53,112 bases of DNA. Origin: Comamonadaceae bacterium. Its GTDB lineage: Bacteria > Pseudomonadota > Gammaproteobacteria > Burkholderiales > Burkholderiaceae_C. Shown here piece after piece: positions 1-9,517 of this stretch. The stretch is taken from assembly GCA_013297875.1 (NCBI GenBank), contig JAAFIW010000028.1, forward strand, positions 1 to 53,112, given 5' to 3'. The notes beneath the pieces were generated by a model. It did no database searches. It was given only the letters and a program-made list of their open reading frames with translations, and was not told the origin of the DNA. The first letter of the stretch is position 1, and every line of letters starts with the position of its first letter. The position numbers were made by a program, and so were the translations under genes.

Positions 1-3000
1 TCACGATGTTGGCGTTGGCCCCCAGCGAGCCGGCTGCGCCGGGTGCGGCCAGGGTCAGGATGGCGTTGTTGCCTGCTGCGTCGCGGATCGTGCCGCCGTT
101 CAAGGCCAGGGCGCTGGCGCTGAACTGATCCAGGTCGGCACTGGCATCTCCGGCTTGCACGGTGTATTGAAAGCTCAAGGTGCTGGTGCCCGAGCCGCCG
201 GTGTAGACCGCATTGCGATCTGTGGCACCGGTTTCCAGCAGCAGGGTGGGCATGCCGGTCACGATCACGGCTTCGTTGAAGGCTACGGTCAGCGTGATGA
301 CACTGCCCACGCCGTAAGTGCCATTGGTGGCTGTGGAGGTCACGGGGGCTACCCGGCTGCTCGTATTCAGTTGCATCACGGTGGTACCACCCTGGTTACC
401 AATCAGGGCATCCAGGTCACCGTCACCGTCAATATCCACAAAGCTGGGGAAGACATAGCCACCTGTATCCGCCAGGCCGTAGGGGTTGGTGGTGCCTGGC
501 GCAAAGGCTGGGCGGGTGGCGCTGCCGGTGTTCAGTTGCACCACGGTGTTGCCAGCATTGTTGCCAATCAAGGCATCCAGGTCACCGTCACCGTCGATGT
601 CCACAAAACTGGGGCTGGCCGATCTGCCAACACCCACCAGGCCGTAGGGGTTGGTGGTGCCCGCCGCAAAGGCTGGGCTACTGGCGCTGCCGGTGTTCAG
701 TTGCACCACGGTGACGCCATCGCTGATTCCAATCATGGCATCCAGGTCGCCGTCACCGTCGATGTCCACAAAGCTGGGGATGGCGGAATTTACGCCACCC
801 ATATTGACAAAGCCGTAGGGGTTGGTGGTGGCTGCTGCAAAGGCCGGGCTGGTGGCGCTGCCGGTGTTCAGCCGCACCACGGTATTGCCATCGCCGTTGC
901 CAATCAAGGCGTCCAGGTCACCATCACCGTCGATATCGACAAAGCTGGGGGTGGCCAGACTGCCCGCATCGGCCAGGCCGTAGGGGTTGGTGGTGGGCGC
1001 AGCAAAAGCCGGGCTGGTGGCGTTGCCGGTGTTCAGCTGCACCACGGTGTTGCCAGCAAAGTTGCCGATCAAGGCATCCAGGTCACCGTCACCGTCGATG
1101 TCGACAAAGCTGGGGCTGGCGTGGAAACCCACATTCCCCAGACCATAGGGGTTGGGGGTGGGCGCGGCGAAGGCGGGCGTGAGTGGCAATGCGCCACGCG
1201 GGGCAACGCCGTCAACCACGAGGTTGGCGTTGGCAGCCAGCGAGCCTGCCGCACCTGGCGTGGGCAGGGTGAGGACGGCGCTGCGGATCGCGCCACCATT
1301 CAAAGCCAGGGCCGATGTGCTGATGTAATCCAGATCAGCGGCCGTATCACCCGCTTGCACGGTGTAGTTAAAGGTCAGTGTGTTGGTGCCGGAGCCGCTG
1401 GCGTAATCCACCACACGGTTCACAATTCCAGTCTTCAGCGTCAATTGCGGTGTGCCCGTCACCGTCACGGCATCAGAAAAAACCACTTGCACGCTCAGCA
1501 CATCGCCTGCTTTGTAAGCACCATTGGCGGTGCCGGAGTTGACCGAGGTGACGGTAGTGGGCGATGCAGCATCGATCACGATGGCTTGGTTGGCCCCTAA
1601 CGAGCCCACAGCGCCTGGCGCGGCCAAGGTCAAAACAGCATTGTTCGGTGCGGCGTCACGGATCGTGCCGCCGTTCAAGGCCAGGGCATTGGCGCCTTGG
1701 TAATCCAGGTCTGGCGAGACTTCACCTGCTTGCACGGTGTAGTTAAAGGTCAGGGTGTTGGTGCCGGAGCCACTGGCGTAGTTGACGACACGATCCACTG
1801 CACCGGTCTCCAGCGTGAGCCGGGGCGTGCCGGTCACGGTGACGACTTCGCTGAAGTTGACCTGGATGCTGACGGTGTCGCCCACTCTGTAGGTGGCGTT
1901 GGCGGTGCTGCTGGTGACCGACGTGACGGTGGGCGTCACGCCGTCAACCACGATGGCTTTGTTGGCACCCAGCGAGCCGGTTGCACCGGGTGCGGCCAGC
2001 GTCAGGATGGCGTTGTTGCCGGCAACATCGGCAATCGTGCCGCTGTTCAAGGCTAACGCGGTGCTGCTGAACTGATCCAGGTCTGTCGACACATCACCGG
2101 CTTGCACGGTGTAGCGAAAACTCAAGGTGTTGGTGCCCGAGCCACCCGAGTAGGTGGCGGTGCGATCGGTGGCACCGGTTTCCAGCAGCAAGGTGGGTGT
2201 GCCAGTCACGATCACAGCTTCGTTAAAGGCTACTGTGAGGGTGATCACGCTGCCCAAGCCGTAGCTGCCGTCGACGGCGGTGGAGGTGACAGGCGCTATC
2301 GGGTTGCCGGTGTTCAGTTGCACCACGGTGTTGCCAGCCCTGTTGCCAACCAAGGCATCCAGGTCACCGTCGCCGTCGATGTCTACGAAGCTGGGGCTGG
2401 CGGAGATTCCCACATCGGCCAGGCTGTAGGGGTTGGTGGTGGTCGCTGAAAAAGCCGGGCTGGTGGCGCTGCCAAAGTTAAATTGCACCACGATGTTGCC
2501 GTCGTAGTTGCCCGTGAAGGCATCCAGGTCACCATCACCATCAATGTCCACGAAGCTGAGGCTGGCGACGTTGCCCACGTCGGCCAGGCCGTAGGGGTTG
2601 GTGGTGGCTGCTGCAAAGGCGGGGCGTGTGGCGCTGCCGGTGTTCAGCTGCACCACGGTGTTGCCATCTCGGTTGCCAATCAAGGCATCCAGGTCACCGT
2701 CACCGTCAATGTCCACAAAGCTGGGGCTGATGTAGCCGCCCGCATTGGCCAGGCCGTAGGGGTTGGTGGTGGCTGCTGCGAAGGCTGGGCGGGTGGCGCT
2801 ACCGGTGTTCAGTTGCACCAGGGTGTTGCCAACCGAGTTACCCATCAAGGCATCCAGGTCGCCATCGCCGTCAATGTCCACAAAACTGGGGCTGGCGTTG
2901 CTGCCCACATCGGCCAGGCCGTAGGGGTTGGGGGTGGCTGCTGCAAAGGCCGGGCGGGTGGCGCTGCCGGTGTTCAGTTGCACCACGGTATTGCCAACGT

Positions 3001-4372
3001 TGTTGCCAATCAAGGCGTCCAGGTCACCGTCGCCGTCGATGTCGACAAAGCTGGTGCTGGCCGAGAAGCCCACACTGGCCAGACCGTAAGGATTGGGGGT
3101 GGGGGCAGCGAAGGCGGGTATGGGCAACAACGCGCCGCGCGGGGTCACGCCGTTGTCAATCACGATATTGGCATTCGCACCCAAGGAGCCTGCTGCACCC
3201 GGGGCAGCCAGGGTGAGCTGGGCGTCGTTGCCTGCCGCATCGCGGATGGTGCCGCCATTGAGCCTGAGGGCGCTGGCACTGACCACGTCCAGATCAGCCG
3301 AGGTGTCGCCCGCGCGCACGGTGTAGCTAAAGGTCAGCGTGGTGGTGCCCGAGCCTGATGTGTAAGTGGCCACCTGGTCGGTGCTGCCGGTTTCCAGGGT
3401 AATGCTGGGTGTGCCGGTCACGATCACGGCTTCGTTGAAAGCGATGGTGAAGCTGATCACGCTGCCTGCGCCATAGGTACCGCTGGCGGTGGTGGCCGTG
3501 ATGGGCGCGACCGGGTTGGCGGTGTTCAGTTGCACGATGGTTTTGCCAGCGGTATTGCCGCTGAGCGCATCCAGGTCACCGTCGCCGTCAATATCCACAA
3601 AGCTGGGGCTCGCATAAAAGCCCGCACGGGCCAGGCCGAAGGGGTTGGTGGTGGCGGCAGCAAAGGCCGGGCTGGTAGCGCTGCCGGTGTTCAGTTGCAC
3701 CACGATGTTGCCGTCGTAGTTACCCGTCAAGGCATCCAGGTCACCATCACCATCAATGTCCACAAAGCTGGGGCTGGCGGAGGTGCCCACGCGGGTCAGG
3801 CCGTAGGGGTTGGTAATGGCCACTGGAAAGGCCGGGCTGGTAGCGCTGCCGGCGTTCAGTTGCACCACGGTGTTGCCAAGTTCATTGCCAATCAAGGCAT
3901 CCAGGTCACCATCACCGTCAATATCGACAAAGCTGGGCTTGGCGACGGTTCCGACATCGGCCAGGCCGTAGGGGTTGGTGGTGGCCCCTGCAAAGGCGGG
4001 CGCAGTGCCGCTGCCGGTATTTAATTGCACCACGATGTTGCCAACGTTGTTGCCAATCAAGGCATCCAGGTCATCGTCCCCGTCGATGTCGACAAAGCTG
4101 GGGCTGGCCAGGTAGCCCACATCGGCCAAGCCGTAGGGGTTGGTGATGGCCGCCGCAAAGGCCGGGCGGGTGGCGCTGCCGGTGTTCAGTTGCACCAAAA
4201 TGTTGCCAACCTCGTTGCCAATCAAGGCATCCAGGTCACCGTCCCCGTCGATGTCGACAAAGCTGGGGCTGGCCAGGTAGCCCACATCGGCCAAGCCGTA
4301 GGGGTTTTCGGTGCGGGCCGAGAAGTTGGTCGGGCCAAACAGCGTGCCGCGAGGGCGGGTGATATCAGGCAT
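1..4372 (-). CDS. Giant FG-GAP/VCBS-like and Ig-like repeat protein (3' end outside window)
   Basis: This reading frame is open from the ATG at 4370-4372 to the window edge (1457 codons seen, no stop). It holds 15 copies of a ~55-residue repeat with the core FVDIDGDGDLDALIGN, a calcium-binding DxDxDG loop typical of FG-GAP/VCBS repeats. The copies form three blocks of five (about residues 20-281, 424-690, 1067-1340). The blocks are separated by one, three and at least one ~120-residue Ig-like domain (TLLLETGATDR ... YTVQAGD ... AAGNNAILTL ... GSLGAN). Each new block starts with a PRGxL...NPYGL linker, so the whole block is itself a repeated unit. There is no N-terminal signal peptide, so export by a type I-like route with a C-terminal signal beyond the edge is possible (inference). 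Likely an extracellular adhesin or matrix protein. Confidence 0.85.
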   Translation of the reverse strand, partial: MPDITRPRGTLFGPTNFSARTENPYGLADVGYLASPSFVDIDGDGDLDALIGNEVGNILVQLNTGSATRPAFAAAITNPYGLADVGYLASPSFVDIDGDDDLDALIGNNVGNIVVQLNTGSGTAPAFAGATTNPYGLADVGTVAKPSFVDIDGDGDLDALIGNELGNTVVQLNAGSATSPAFPVAITNPYGLTRVGTSASPSFVDIDGDGDLDALTGNYDGNIVVQLNTGSATSPAFAAATTNPFGLARAGFYASPSFVDIDGDGDLDALSGNTAGKTIVQLNTANPVAPITATTASGTYGAGSVISFTIAFNEAVIVTGTPSITLETGSTDQVATYTSGSGTTTLTFSYTVRAGDTSADLDVVSASALRLNGGTIRDAAGNDAQLTLAAPGAAGSLGANANIVIDNGVTPRGALLPIPAFAAPTPNPYGLASVGFSASTSFVDIDGDGDLDALIGNNVGNTVVQLNTGSATRPAFAAATPNPYGLADVGSNASPSFVDIDGDGDLDALMGNSVGNTLVQLNTGSATRPAFAAATTNPYGLANAGGYISPSFVDIDGDGDLDALIGNRDGNTVVQLNTGSATRPAFAAATTNPYGLADVGNVASLSFVDIDGDGDLDAFTGNYDGNIVVQFNFGSATSPAFSATTTNPYSLADVGISASPSFVDIDGDGDLDALVGNRAGNTVVQLNTGNPIAPVTSTAVDGSYGLGSVITLTVAFNEAVIVTGTPTLLLETGATDRTATYSGGSGTNTLSFRYTVQAGDVSTDLDQFSSTALALNSGTIADVAGNNAILTLAAPGATGSLGANKAIVVDGVTPTVTSVTSSTANATYRVGDTVSIQVNFSEVVTVTGTPRLTLETGAVDRVVNYASGSGTNTLTFNYTVQAGEVSPDLDYQGANALALNGGTIRDAAPNNAVLTLAAPGAVGSLGANQAIVIDAASPTTVTSVNSGTANGAYKAGDVLSVQVVFSDAVTVTGTPQLTLKTGIVNRVVDYASGSGTNTLTFNYTVQAGDTAADLDYISTSALALNGGAIRSAVLTLPTPGAAGSLAANANLVVDGVAPRGALPLTPAFAAPTPNPYGLGNVGFHASPSFVDIDGDGDLDALIGNFAGNTVVQLNTGNATSPAFAAPTTNPYGLADAGSLATPSFVDIDGDGDLDALIGNGDGNTVVRLNTGSATSPAFAAATTNPYGFVNMGGVNSAIPSFVDIDGDGDLDAMIGISDGVTVVQLNTGSASSPAFAAGTTNPYGLVGVGRSASPSFVDIDGDGDLDALIGNNAGNTVVQLNTGSATRPAFAPGTTNPYGLADTGGYVFPSFVDIDGDGDLDALIGNQGGTTVMQLNTSSRVAPVTSTATNGTYGVGSVITLTVAFNEAVIVTGMPTLLLETGATDRNAVYTGGSGTSTLSFQYTVQAGDASADLDQFSASALALNGGTIRDAAGNNAILTLAAPGAAGSLGANANIV

Positions 4373-4413
4373 CGGGCGCTTTCATCTTTCAATTGCAACA
4401 ATTGCGATAAAAC

Positions 4414-4463
4414 GGGGCCTAACCCATGGTGATACTGCTCAAGCAGCTATCAAATAAAGAGCG
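4414..4463 (+). repeat. Dispersed ~60-bp repeat, copy 1
   Basis: Contains GATACTGCTCAAGCAGCTAT followed by CAAATAAAGAGC, the core of a family found at least 13 times in this window. It lies upstream of the FG-GAP protein start. Confidence 0.85.
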
Positions 4464-4548
4464 TTCGCTGCATCAGCAGGTGGCAAACCAGGGTTGTGCG
4501 GGGTGGGGTTACTCACAAAAACACGCCCACCGCAACCATCTTAAGTCG

Positions 4549-4592
4549 GCAAAACAGGGGGAAATGGCAAAGTTAGACCACATCTGCCCTGA
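4549..4592. repeat. 44-bp element shared upstream of two surface-protein genes (copy 1)
   Basis: About 36 of 44 positions match 9418-9461, with the shared cores AAATGGCAAA and CATCTGCCCTGA. Both copies lie 180-290 bp upstream of a large repeat-protein gene and in the same orientation relative to it. It could be a common regulatory region, a recombination relic or the end of a lost mobile element. Confidence 0.6.
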
Positions 4593-4636
4593 CCACATAA
4601 CGGGAATCCGGGGTGACCCATTGAAGCGGGCGAAAC

Positions 4637-4663
4637 TGGATTCCCGCCTGCGCGGGAATGACG
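4637..4663. repeat. REP-like palindrome
   Basis: GGATTCCCGCCTGCGCGGGA followed by ATGACG is a short palindromic sequence widespread between genes of Proteobacteria. Related copies occur at 42929-42949 and 42998-43023. Confidence 0.8.
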
Positions 4664-4713
4664 ACTGGAATGGGTCAGCCGTTTGTCGTGGGTGGGAGAC
4701 GGTTTTTAAGTCA

Positions 4714-4773
4714 AAACGGCCATCAGCCCATATATTCATTGCTCAAGCAGCTACGAAAAATATAGCGTTTTGC
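4714..4773 (+). repeat. Dispersed repeat, copy 2
   Basis: GGCCATCAGCCCATAT...TTGCTCAAGCAGCTACG. It ends one base before the stop codon of the delta-60 protein gene, so it occupies that gene's immediate 3' flank. Confidence 0.85.
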
Positions 4774-4774
4774 T

Positions 4775-7700
4775 TTAGAACCAGAAAGTCCCCGGTGACA
4801 AATCCGGCGGCTGGCCGATGATCGTCAAAGGCATATTGCCCGCCCCGCCAGTGACTGCAATGCTGCCGTTAGGCATCCCATCTGCGTCGAATGGACCGCC
4901 GTCGGTGATCGCAAAGTCAATCCTGATCTTGTCGCCTACCTGCTCAATGCCGGTGGCAATGTTGTTCCAGATGCCCTGCTTGTTTTGCACCCAGTAGCCG
5001 TTTGGGTTGGTATTGGCATCGACAAAGATGCTGAAGGTTTCGGTTTGGCCTGTGCCCCCGATGACGGCGCTGAAGCTGATGGGGTTGGCCAAGGTGGCAC
5101 CGCTCGGCAGATTGGCCGGTGGCGCTTCGAACTTGAAGTTGGTGATGACGGCCTGGCCGGGGTCGGTGTCGGTGATGCCTTTGTTGGCGTCGGCCACCAC
5201 GGTGACAAAGCGGCTTGGGTTGCCCGGAAACGGGGCCGAGGTGACATTGAGCTGCCCGCTGTCCAACGCTCCGTCGCCATTGCCGTCGCCCGTCAGGCCG
5301 GCGGGCGCGAGCGGGCGCACCAGGTTTTCCTGGGCGGTGGGCACGCCGTCGCCATCTGCGTCCAGGTTGGGCACTTCAGCAGGTGCCGGTGGGGCCGCTG
5401 CGTTGTTGGTAGCGGCTGTGGCGCTTAAGGTGGCGGCGTCGTTGCCCGCTGTGTCTTGAATGGCGTTGGCGTCGTCTCCTGCTGTCGGGTCGGTGTAGGC
5501 CACGGTGATGAATTGGCCGAAGGTGATGGCGGTGGTCAGCGTGAGCGTGACGGTTTTGGCGGCAGCGTTGACGGCCACTGCGGTCACCGCGTTGGCCGCC
5601 CCGCCGGTGGTCACCGCGAAAGCACCCACGGCCGGAATGTTCACGGCATTGAGATTGCTGGCGTCGGTGTAGTTCATCACCAGGATGGTGCCGCTGGCGG
5701 CGGCGCTGGCAAACGCCGGGCGGGAGGTTTCCGCCGCGTAGGTATTGCTGGCGGTGGTGGCGGTGCCAGTGTTGCCTGCCAGGTCGGCAATGCCAGTGTT
5801 GTCCAGCGTGATGCTGTTGGTGGCCGCTACGGTGTTGGCGCTCGGTGTGAGCGTGGCTGTCCAGGTGATGCCTCCGTCGGCTGTGGCCAAGGCCGAGACG
5901 ATGCCGTTGCCCACAGCGAGGTCGGCGGTGGTCAAGCCAGTGACGGCTTCGGAGAAGGTGATGGTGACGCCGCTGGTCTCGCCTACGGTCAGCGAGGTGT
6001 CGGCCACCACCACGGTGGCGGTGGGGCGCACCGTGTCTACCGCCAGTACAGGTATAGCGCCAGCATTGCCGGTGTTGCCTGCCGAATCCGTATAACTTGC
6101 ATTTGCCACTGTGATGCTGGCGTTGGCCGTGGTGTTGACCGGCGGGGTGAAGGTGGCGGTGCGGGTCAGGCCAGCACCTGTGATGGCGCCCAAGGTACCG
6201 CCAGTGGTGGTGATGTCAGCTGCCGTGAAGCTGCCTCCTGGGTCTTCGCTGAAAGTAAAAGTGATGGTGGCGGTTTCGCCAACCTTCACGGCAGCGACGT
6301 TGCTGGTAATTGACACCGTGGGGGCCAGGGTGTCGATGGCCAGCGCAGGTGTGGCACCTGCTGCGCCAGTGTTACCGGCTGCGTCGGTGTAGCTGGCAGC
6401 ACCGACGGTGATGCTGGCGTTGGCCGTGGTGTTGGCGGCAGGGGTGAAGGTAGCCGTGCGGGTGAGACCGGCTCCACCCAATGCGCCCAAGGTGCCGCCG
6501 GTGGTGGTGATGTCGGCTGCCGTAAAGCTGACGCCCGGGTCTTCGCTGAAGGTAAAGGTGATCGCGGCGGTCTCGCCAATCTTCACCGCGGCCACGTTGC
6601 TGGCGATGCTGACGGTGGGCGCAATGCCGTCGATCACCAGGGCCTGGTTGGCGCCCAGTGAACCGGCTGCGCCTGGGGCGGACAAGCCGAGGGTGGCGTT
6701 GACCAGGTTGCGGTTTTGCAGGGTGGCGCCGTTCAAAGCCAAGGCACCGGCGCTGGCGTAGTCCAGGTCAGCGCTGATATCGCCAGCTTGTACGGTGTAG
6801 CGAAACGTCAAGGCATTGCTGCCACTGCCCGACAGGTAGCTGGCGCTGCGGTCGGTGGCACCGGTTTCCAGCAGCAGGCTGGGCACGCCGCCTGCCACGA
6901 TGACGGCGGTGTTGAAGCTCACGGTGATGTCGATCACATCGCCCAGTTTGTAGCTGCCGTTGGGGCTGCTGGCAGTGACGCTGGTGACCACGGCGGTGGG
7001 CGCGTTGACTTGCACGTTGACGGTATCGGTGTCGATTTGATTCAAACTGCCACTGCCGCCCGAGCGCCCCAGGTCCTCGGTTTTGATTTGCACGCTGGCG
7101 CTGCCCACATAGCCCGGCGCGGGGGCAAAACTCAGGCCATTCAAGGCTGTGTTGAGGTTGGCCTGCGAGCCAGACACGACGATGCTGGCGCTGCCGTTGG
7201 TGGTGCCGGAGTCGAAGCTCAGGCCTGTTGTGCCGCTCAAGGTCAGCACGCCCTGTGTTGCCGTCAAAGTGACGCGGATGGACGCGCCGCCAGCGTCCGG
7301 GTCGCTGGTGCTGATGAGGTTGCCGTTGGCGGCGTTGAAGACGATGGGCGTGTCTTCCAGCGTGGTTTGCACAGCGCTGGGCACGCTGTTGACCGGCGCG
7401 TCGTTCACGTTAAAGATCTCCACGCGGCTGGTGCCGGTACCGGTTTTGGCTCCGCCCGTGCCTTGCGCCGTGACGTTGCCGTCGTTGAAGCTCCAACCGA
7501 TGTCCAGATTGCGCGGCGGTGCTTTGGAGGTGTTGGCGTACGCAATGCTGGACAGCACTTCGTCGACCCGCGCCTGGCTGGCGTTGCCGTTGAAGGTGAT
7601 GGCCAGCGTGCCTGCGCCGTTGGTGAACGTGCCCACAGCGATACCACTGAGCACCACATCGCCTGTTCCAGTGAATACCAAATTACCGCGCGCGCTGAAG

Positions 7701-9166
7701 GCATCGTCGGCGTTCGCCCCAGTGGTGCGAGCCAGGGTCACGCTGGCCCCCGCGTAGTTACCCGCCCTGCCGTCCAGCGAGGTCAGCGCGGCCAGATCCA
7801 CATCGCCGATACCGACTTCAATGTCCAGCGCAATCGGCGGGTCGCCCTCGTTGTAGCGCACGCTGCCTCCCAGCGTGGCCAGCGGGAACAGGCCAAAAGT
7901 CGTGTCCAGGCTGCCATCAGCGTTCAGGCGGATGACGGCGATGTCGCCATTGGTGCCAAAGCTTTCGCCCACCACCACCAGTTTGCCGTCGGCCTGCTGG
8001 ATCACGCTGTTGCCCGCATTGCGAAATGGGCCGACCTGCTGGGTGACCAAGCCGGTGGCGTTAAAACTGGTGTCCAGGCTGCCGTCGGTGTTGAGCCGGG
8101 CCACAAAGATGGCGTTGCTGACGCTGCCTGCCCCGACGGTGCCGGTGATCACCAACTTGCCGTCGCTTTGCACGATGATGCTGCTGGCCGAATCATTGCC
8201 GCTACCCGTGCCAAAAATCAGTTTGCCTGTGCCATTAAAGCTGGTGTCCAGGCTGCCATCGGCGTTCAGCCGCACCACCGATATGTCGAAGTTGTTGATG
8301 CCATTAACGCTGGTGCCGACCAAAACGACCTTGCCATCGGCTTGCAGGGCGGCGCTGGCGCAACGGTCCGAGCCTGTACCGACGGGCACGATGACTTGGC
8401 CTGTGCTGTTGTAGCTGGTGTCCAGCGTGCCGTCGGCATTCACCCGCACGGTCGCAAAGTCCTGATTACCCGTGCTGCCCGCCAGCAGCAGTTTTCCGTC
8501 AGCCAGCACCAGCACTTTGGCCGTGGTACCGACAAAGGGCAGCACCAGCTTGCCGGGGGCCGCGCCCGCCGCGTTAAAACCTGTGTCCAGCGTGCCGGTT
8601 GCGCTTAAGCGCACCACGGAAAAGTTTGATGTGATGATGCTGCTGCCCACATCCACGGTGCCCGCCAGCACCAAAGAGCCATCGGCTTGCAATGCCAAAC
8701 TGGTGCCCCGGTCAGCGCCGCCGCCGACTGCAAGCAGCAAGCTGCCAGGCTTGGCACCGCTGGGGTTAAAGCTGGTGTCCAGGCTGCCATCGGCATTCAG
8801 CCGCACGATACTCATGTCCAGATTGCCGGCGTTGTTGCTGGTGCCCAGCACCACCAGTTTGCCGTCGCTTTGCAGCACCGCGCTGCTAACCGTGTCGTTG
8901 CGACCGGTCACATCCAGCAGCAGCTTGCCGGGGGCTGTGCCCGTGGGGTTAAAACTGGTGTCCAGCGCGCCGCTGACCGTCAGGCGCACCAGTGCAAAGT
9001 CAGCCGAGCCAAATGTTGCGCTAATGTTGTGCTGGCCCGCTAACCACAGCCTGCCATCGGGCAGCACCACCACCGCCTGGGCTGAATCCTGGTCAGTGCC
9101 AACGGGGATCAGCAATTTGCCATTGGCGCGCAGCGGGGAAAAGGTCGGGGCGGTGTTGACGGCCAT
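4775..9166 (-). CDS. Delta-60 repeat, Ig-like and choice-of-anchor U surface protein
   Basis: A 1463-residue modular protein. Residues ~13-430 hold seven delta-60 repeats (pattern LQADGKVVLVG ... VVRLNADGSLDTSFN), as expected for a seven-bladed propeller. Residues ~435-725 look cadherin-like (VNDAPVN). Residues ~728-850 hold an Ig-like domain closely related to those of the neighbouring FG-GAP protein. Residues ~852-1142 are three bacterial Ig-like repeats (TFSEDPGxSFTAADITTTGG). Residues ~1155-1252 resemble SwmB, and ~1265-1302 contain a calcium-binding DADGDGVPT stretch. The C-terminus (~1308-1445, NFKFEAPPANLPSG) matches the choice-of-anchor U domain. No N-terminal signal peptide is visible. 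The start ATG is followed at once by a structured repeat. Same strand as the downstream FG-GAP gene; shared domains suggest duplication and shuffling. Probably cell-surface or secreted. Confidence 0.85.
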   Translation of the reverse strand: MAVNTAPTFSPLRANGKLLIPVGTDQDSAQAVVVLPDGRLWLAGQHNISATFGSADFALVRLTVSGALDTSFNPTGTAPGKLLLDVTGRNDTVSSAVLQSDGKLVVLGTSNNAGNLDMSIVRLNADGSLDTSFNPSGAKPGSLLLAVGGGADRGTSLALQADGSLVLAGTVDVGSSIITSNFSVVRLSATGTLDTGFNAAGAAPGKLVLPFVGTTAKVLVLADGKLLLAGSTGNQDFATVRVNADGTLDTSYNSTGQVIVPVGTGSDRCASAALQADGKVVLVGTSVNGINNFDISVVRLNADGSLDTSFNGTGKLIFGTGSGNDSASSIIVQSDGKLVITGTVGAGSVSNAIFVARLNTDGSLDTSFNATGLVTQQVGPFRNAGNSVIQQADGKLVVVGESFGTNGDIAVIRLNADGSLDTTFGLFPLATLGGSVRYNEGDPPIALDIEVGIGDVDLAALTSLDGRAGNYAGASVTLARTTGANADDAFSARGNLVFTGTGDVVLSGIAVGTFTNGAGTLAITFNGNASQARVDEVLSSIAYANTSKAPPRNLDIGWSFNDGNVTAQGTGGAKTGTGTSRVEIFNVNDAPVNSVPSAVQTTLEDTPIVFNAANGNLISTSDPDAGGASIRVTLTATQGVLTLSGTTGLSFDSGTTNGSASIVVSGSQANLNTALNGLSFAPAPGYVGSASVQIKTEDLGRSGGSGSLNQIDTDTVNVQVNAPTAVVTSVTASSPNGSYKLGDVIDITVSFNTAVIVAGGVPSLLLETGATDRSASYLSGSGSNALTFRYTVQAGDISADLDYASAGALALNGATLQNRNLVNATLGLSAPGAAGSLGANQALVIDGIAPTVSIASNVAAVKIGETAAITFTFSEDPGVSFTAADITTTGGTLGALGGAGLTRTATFTPAANTTANASITVGAASYTDAAGNTGAAGATPALAIDTLAPTVSITSNVAAVKVGETATITFTFSEDPGGSFTAADITTTGGTLGAITGAGLTRTATFTPPVNTTANASITVANASYTDSAGNTGNAGAIPVLAVDTVRPTATVVVADTSLTVGETSGVTITFSEAVTGLTTADLAVGNGIVSALATADGGITWTATLTPSANTVAATNSITLDNTGIADLAGNTGTATTASNTYAAETSRPAFASAAASGTILVMNYTDASNLNAVNIPAVGAFAVTTGGAANAVTAVAVNAAAKTVTLTLTTAITFGQFITVAYTDPTAGDDANAIQDTAGNDAATLSATAATNNAAAPPAPAEVPNLDADGDGVPTAQENLVRPLAPAGLTGDGNGDGALDSGQLNVTSAPFPGNPSRFVTVVADANKGITDTDPGQAVITNFKFEAPPANLPSGATLANPISFSAVIGGTGQTETFSIFVDANTNPNGYWVQNKQGIWNNIATGIEQVGDKIRIDFAITDGGPFDADGMPNGSIAVTGGAGNMPLTIIGQPPDLSPGTFWF

Positions 9167-9216
9167 GCTGGCTCCTGGGTTGGGTGAGAAGGACTTGTTA
9201 AGAGCCTGTGAATACT

Positions 9217-9274
9217 GTTTTGGGCTTCAAGCCCTTGTAAATTCTGCTCAAGCAGCTATCAATTCGGGAGCAAT
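9217..9274 (+). repeat. Dispersed repeat, copy 3
   Basis: GGGCTTCAAGCCCTTGTAAA followed by TTCTGCTCAAGCAGCTATCA, upstream of the delta-60 protein gene. Confidence 0.85.
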
Positions 9275-9417
9275 TTGCGCTGAGCCGCGAGGGCTTGCGC
9301 GGCTTGCATACAAATGGCGCTTTGCTTCTCTCCAAGAGACGACACAAAACCGAAAGCGGATGCAAGGCGCTGCACGCTCGCGGCCAATCTGTGTATTTTT
9401 GTTTTGAGCTTACGGCT

Positions 9418-9461
9418 GCAAACGCTGCGCAAATGGCAAACTTAAACCGCATCTGCCCTGA
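9418..9461. repeat. 44-bp element shared upstream of two surface-protein genes (copy 2)
   Basis: Partner of 4549-4592, with cores AAATGGCAAA and CATCTGCCCTGA. It sits about 250 bp upstream of the 9166 start codon. Confidence 0.6.
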
Positions 9462-9517
9462 AAGCACACCTTTCGCTGAAACTGCAACATCACGCAGGCA
9501 CCCAAACCGCCACACAC

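Larger units (their letters stand above)
4373..4774. other. Repeat-rich intergenic region
   Basis: No convincing gene is present. The stretch holds two copies of the dispersed GCTCAAGCAGCTAT repeat, a REP-like palindrome and a 44-bp sequence that recurs at 9418-9461 upstream of the next surface-protein gene. It must contain the promoter of the FG-GAP protein gene, but I cannot assign -35/-10 boxes with confidence. Confidence 0.7.
9167..9517. other. Intergenic region with two repeats
   Basis: Lies between the start of the delta-60 protein gene and the divergent wHTH gene. It contains one dispersed repeat and the second copy of the 44-bp shared element. A minus-strand open frame (9198-9515) crosses it but overlaps the repeat and shows no domain, so I do not call it a gene. 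Both flanking promoters must lie here. Confidence 0.65.

Noticed and set aside
1-4372. Regular ~165-bp repeats that could be mistaken for a CRISPR or satellite array
   Set aside because: Units are whole codon multiples, translate into a conserved repeat and differ mostly at synonymous or variable-loop positions; no spacer/repeat pattern.
155-4432. Series of plus-strand open frames rich in IQVTVTV and QLHHG repeats
   Set aside because: They are antisense shadows of the FG-GAP repeat gene; the minus frame gives coherent calcium-binding and Ig-like repeats with no stop for 1457 codons.
6716-8608. 630-codon plus-strand open frame
   Set aside because: Antisense to the delta-60 protein; no domain, low-complexity His/Gln/Ala content typical of a GC-rich shadow.
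9198-9515. Minus-strand open frame upstream of the delta-60 protein
   Set aside because: Overlaps the dispersed repeat and the 44-bp shared element and shows no recognisable fold.
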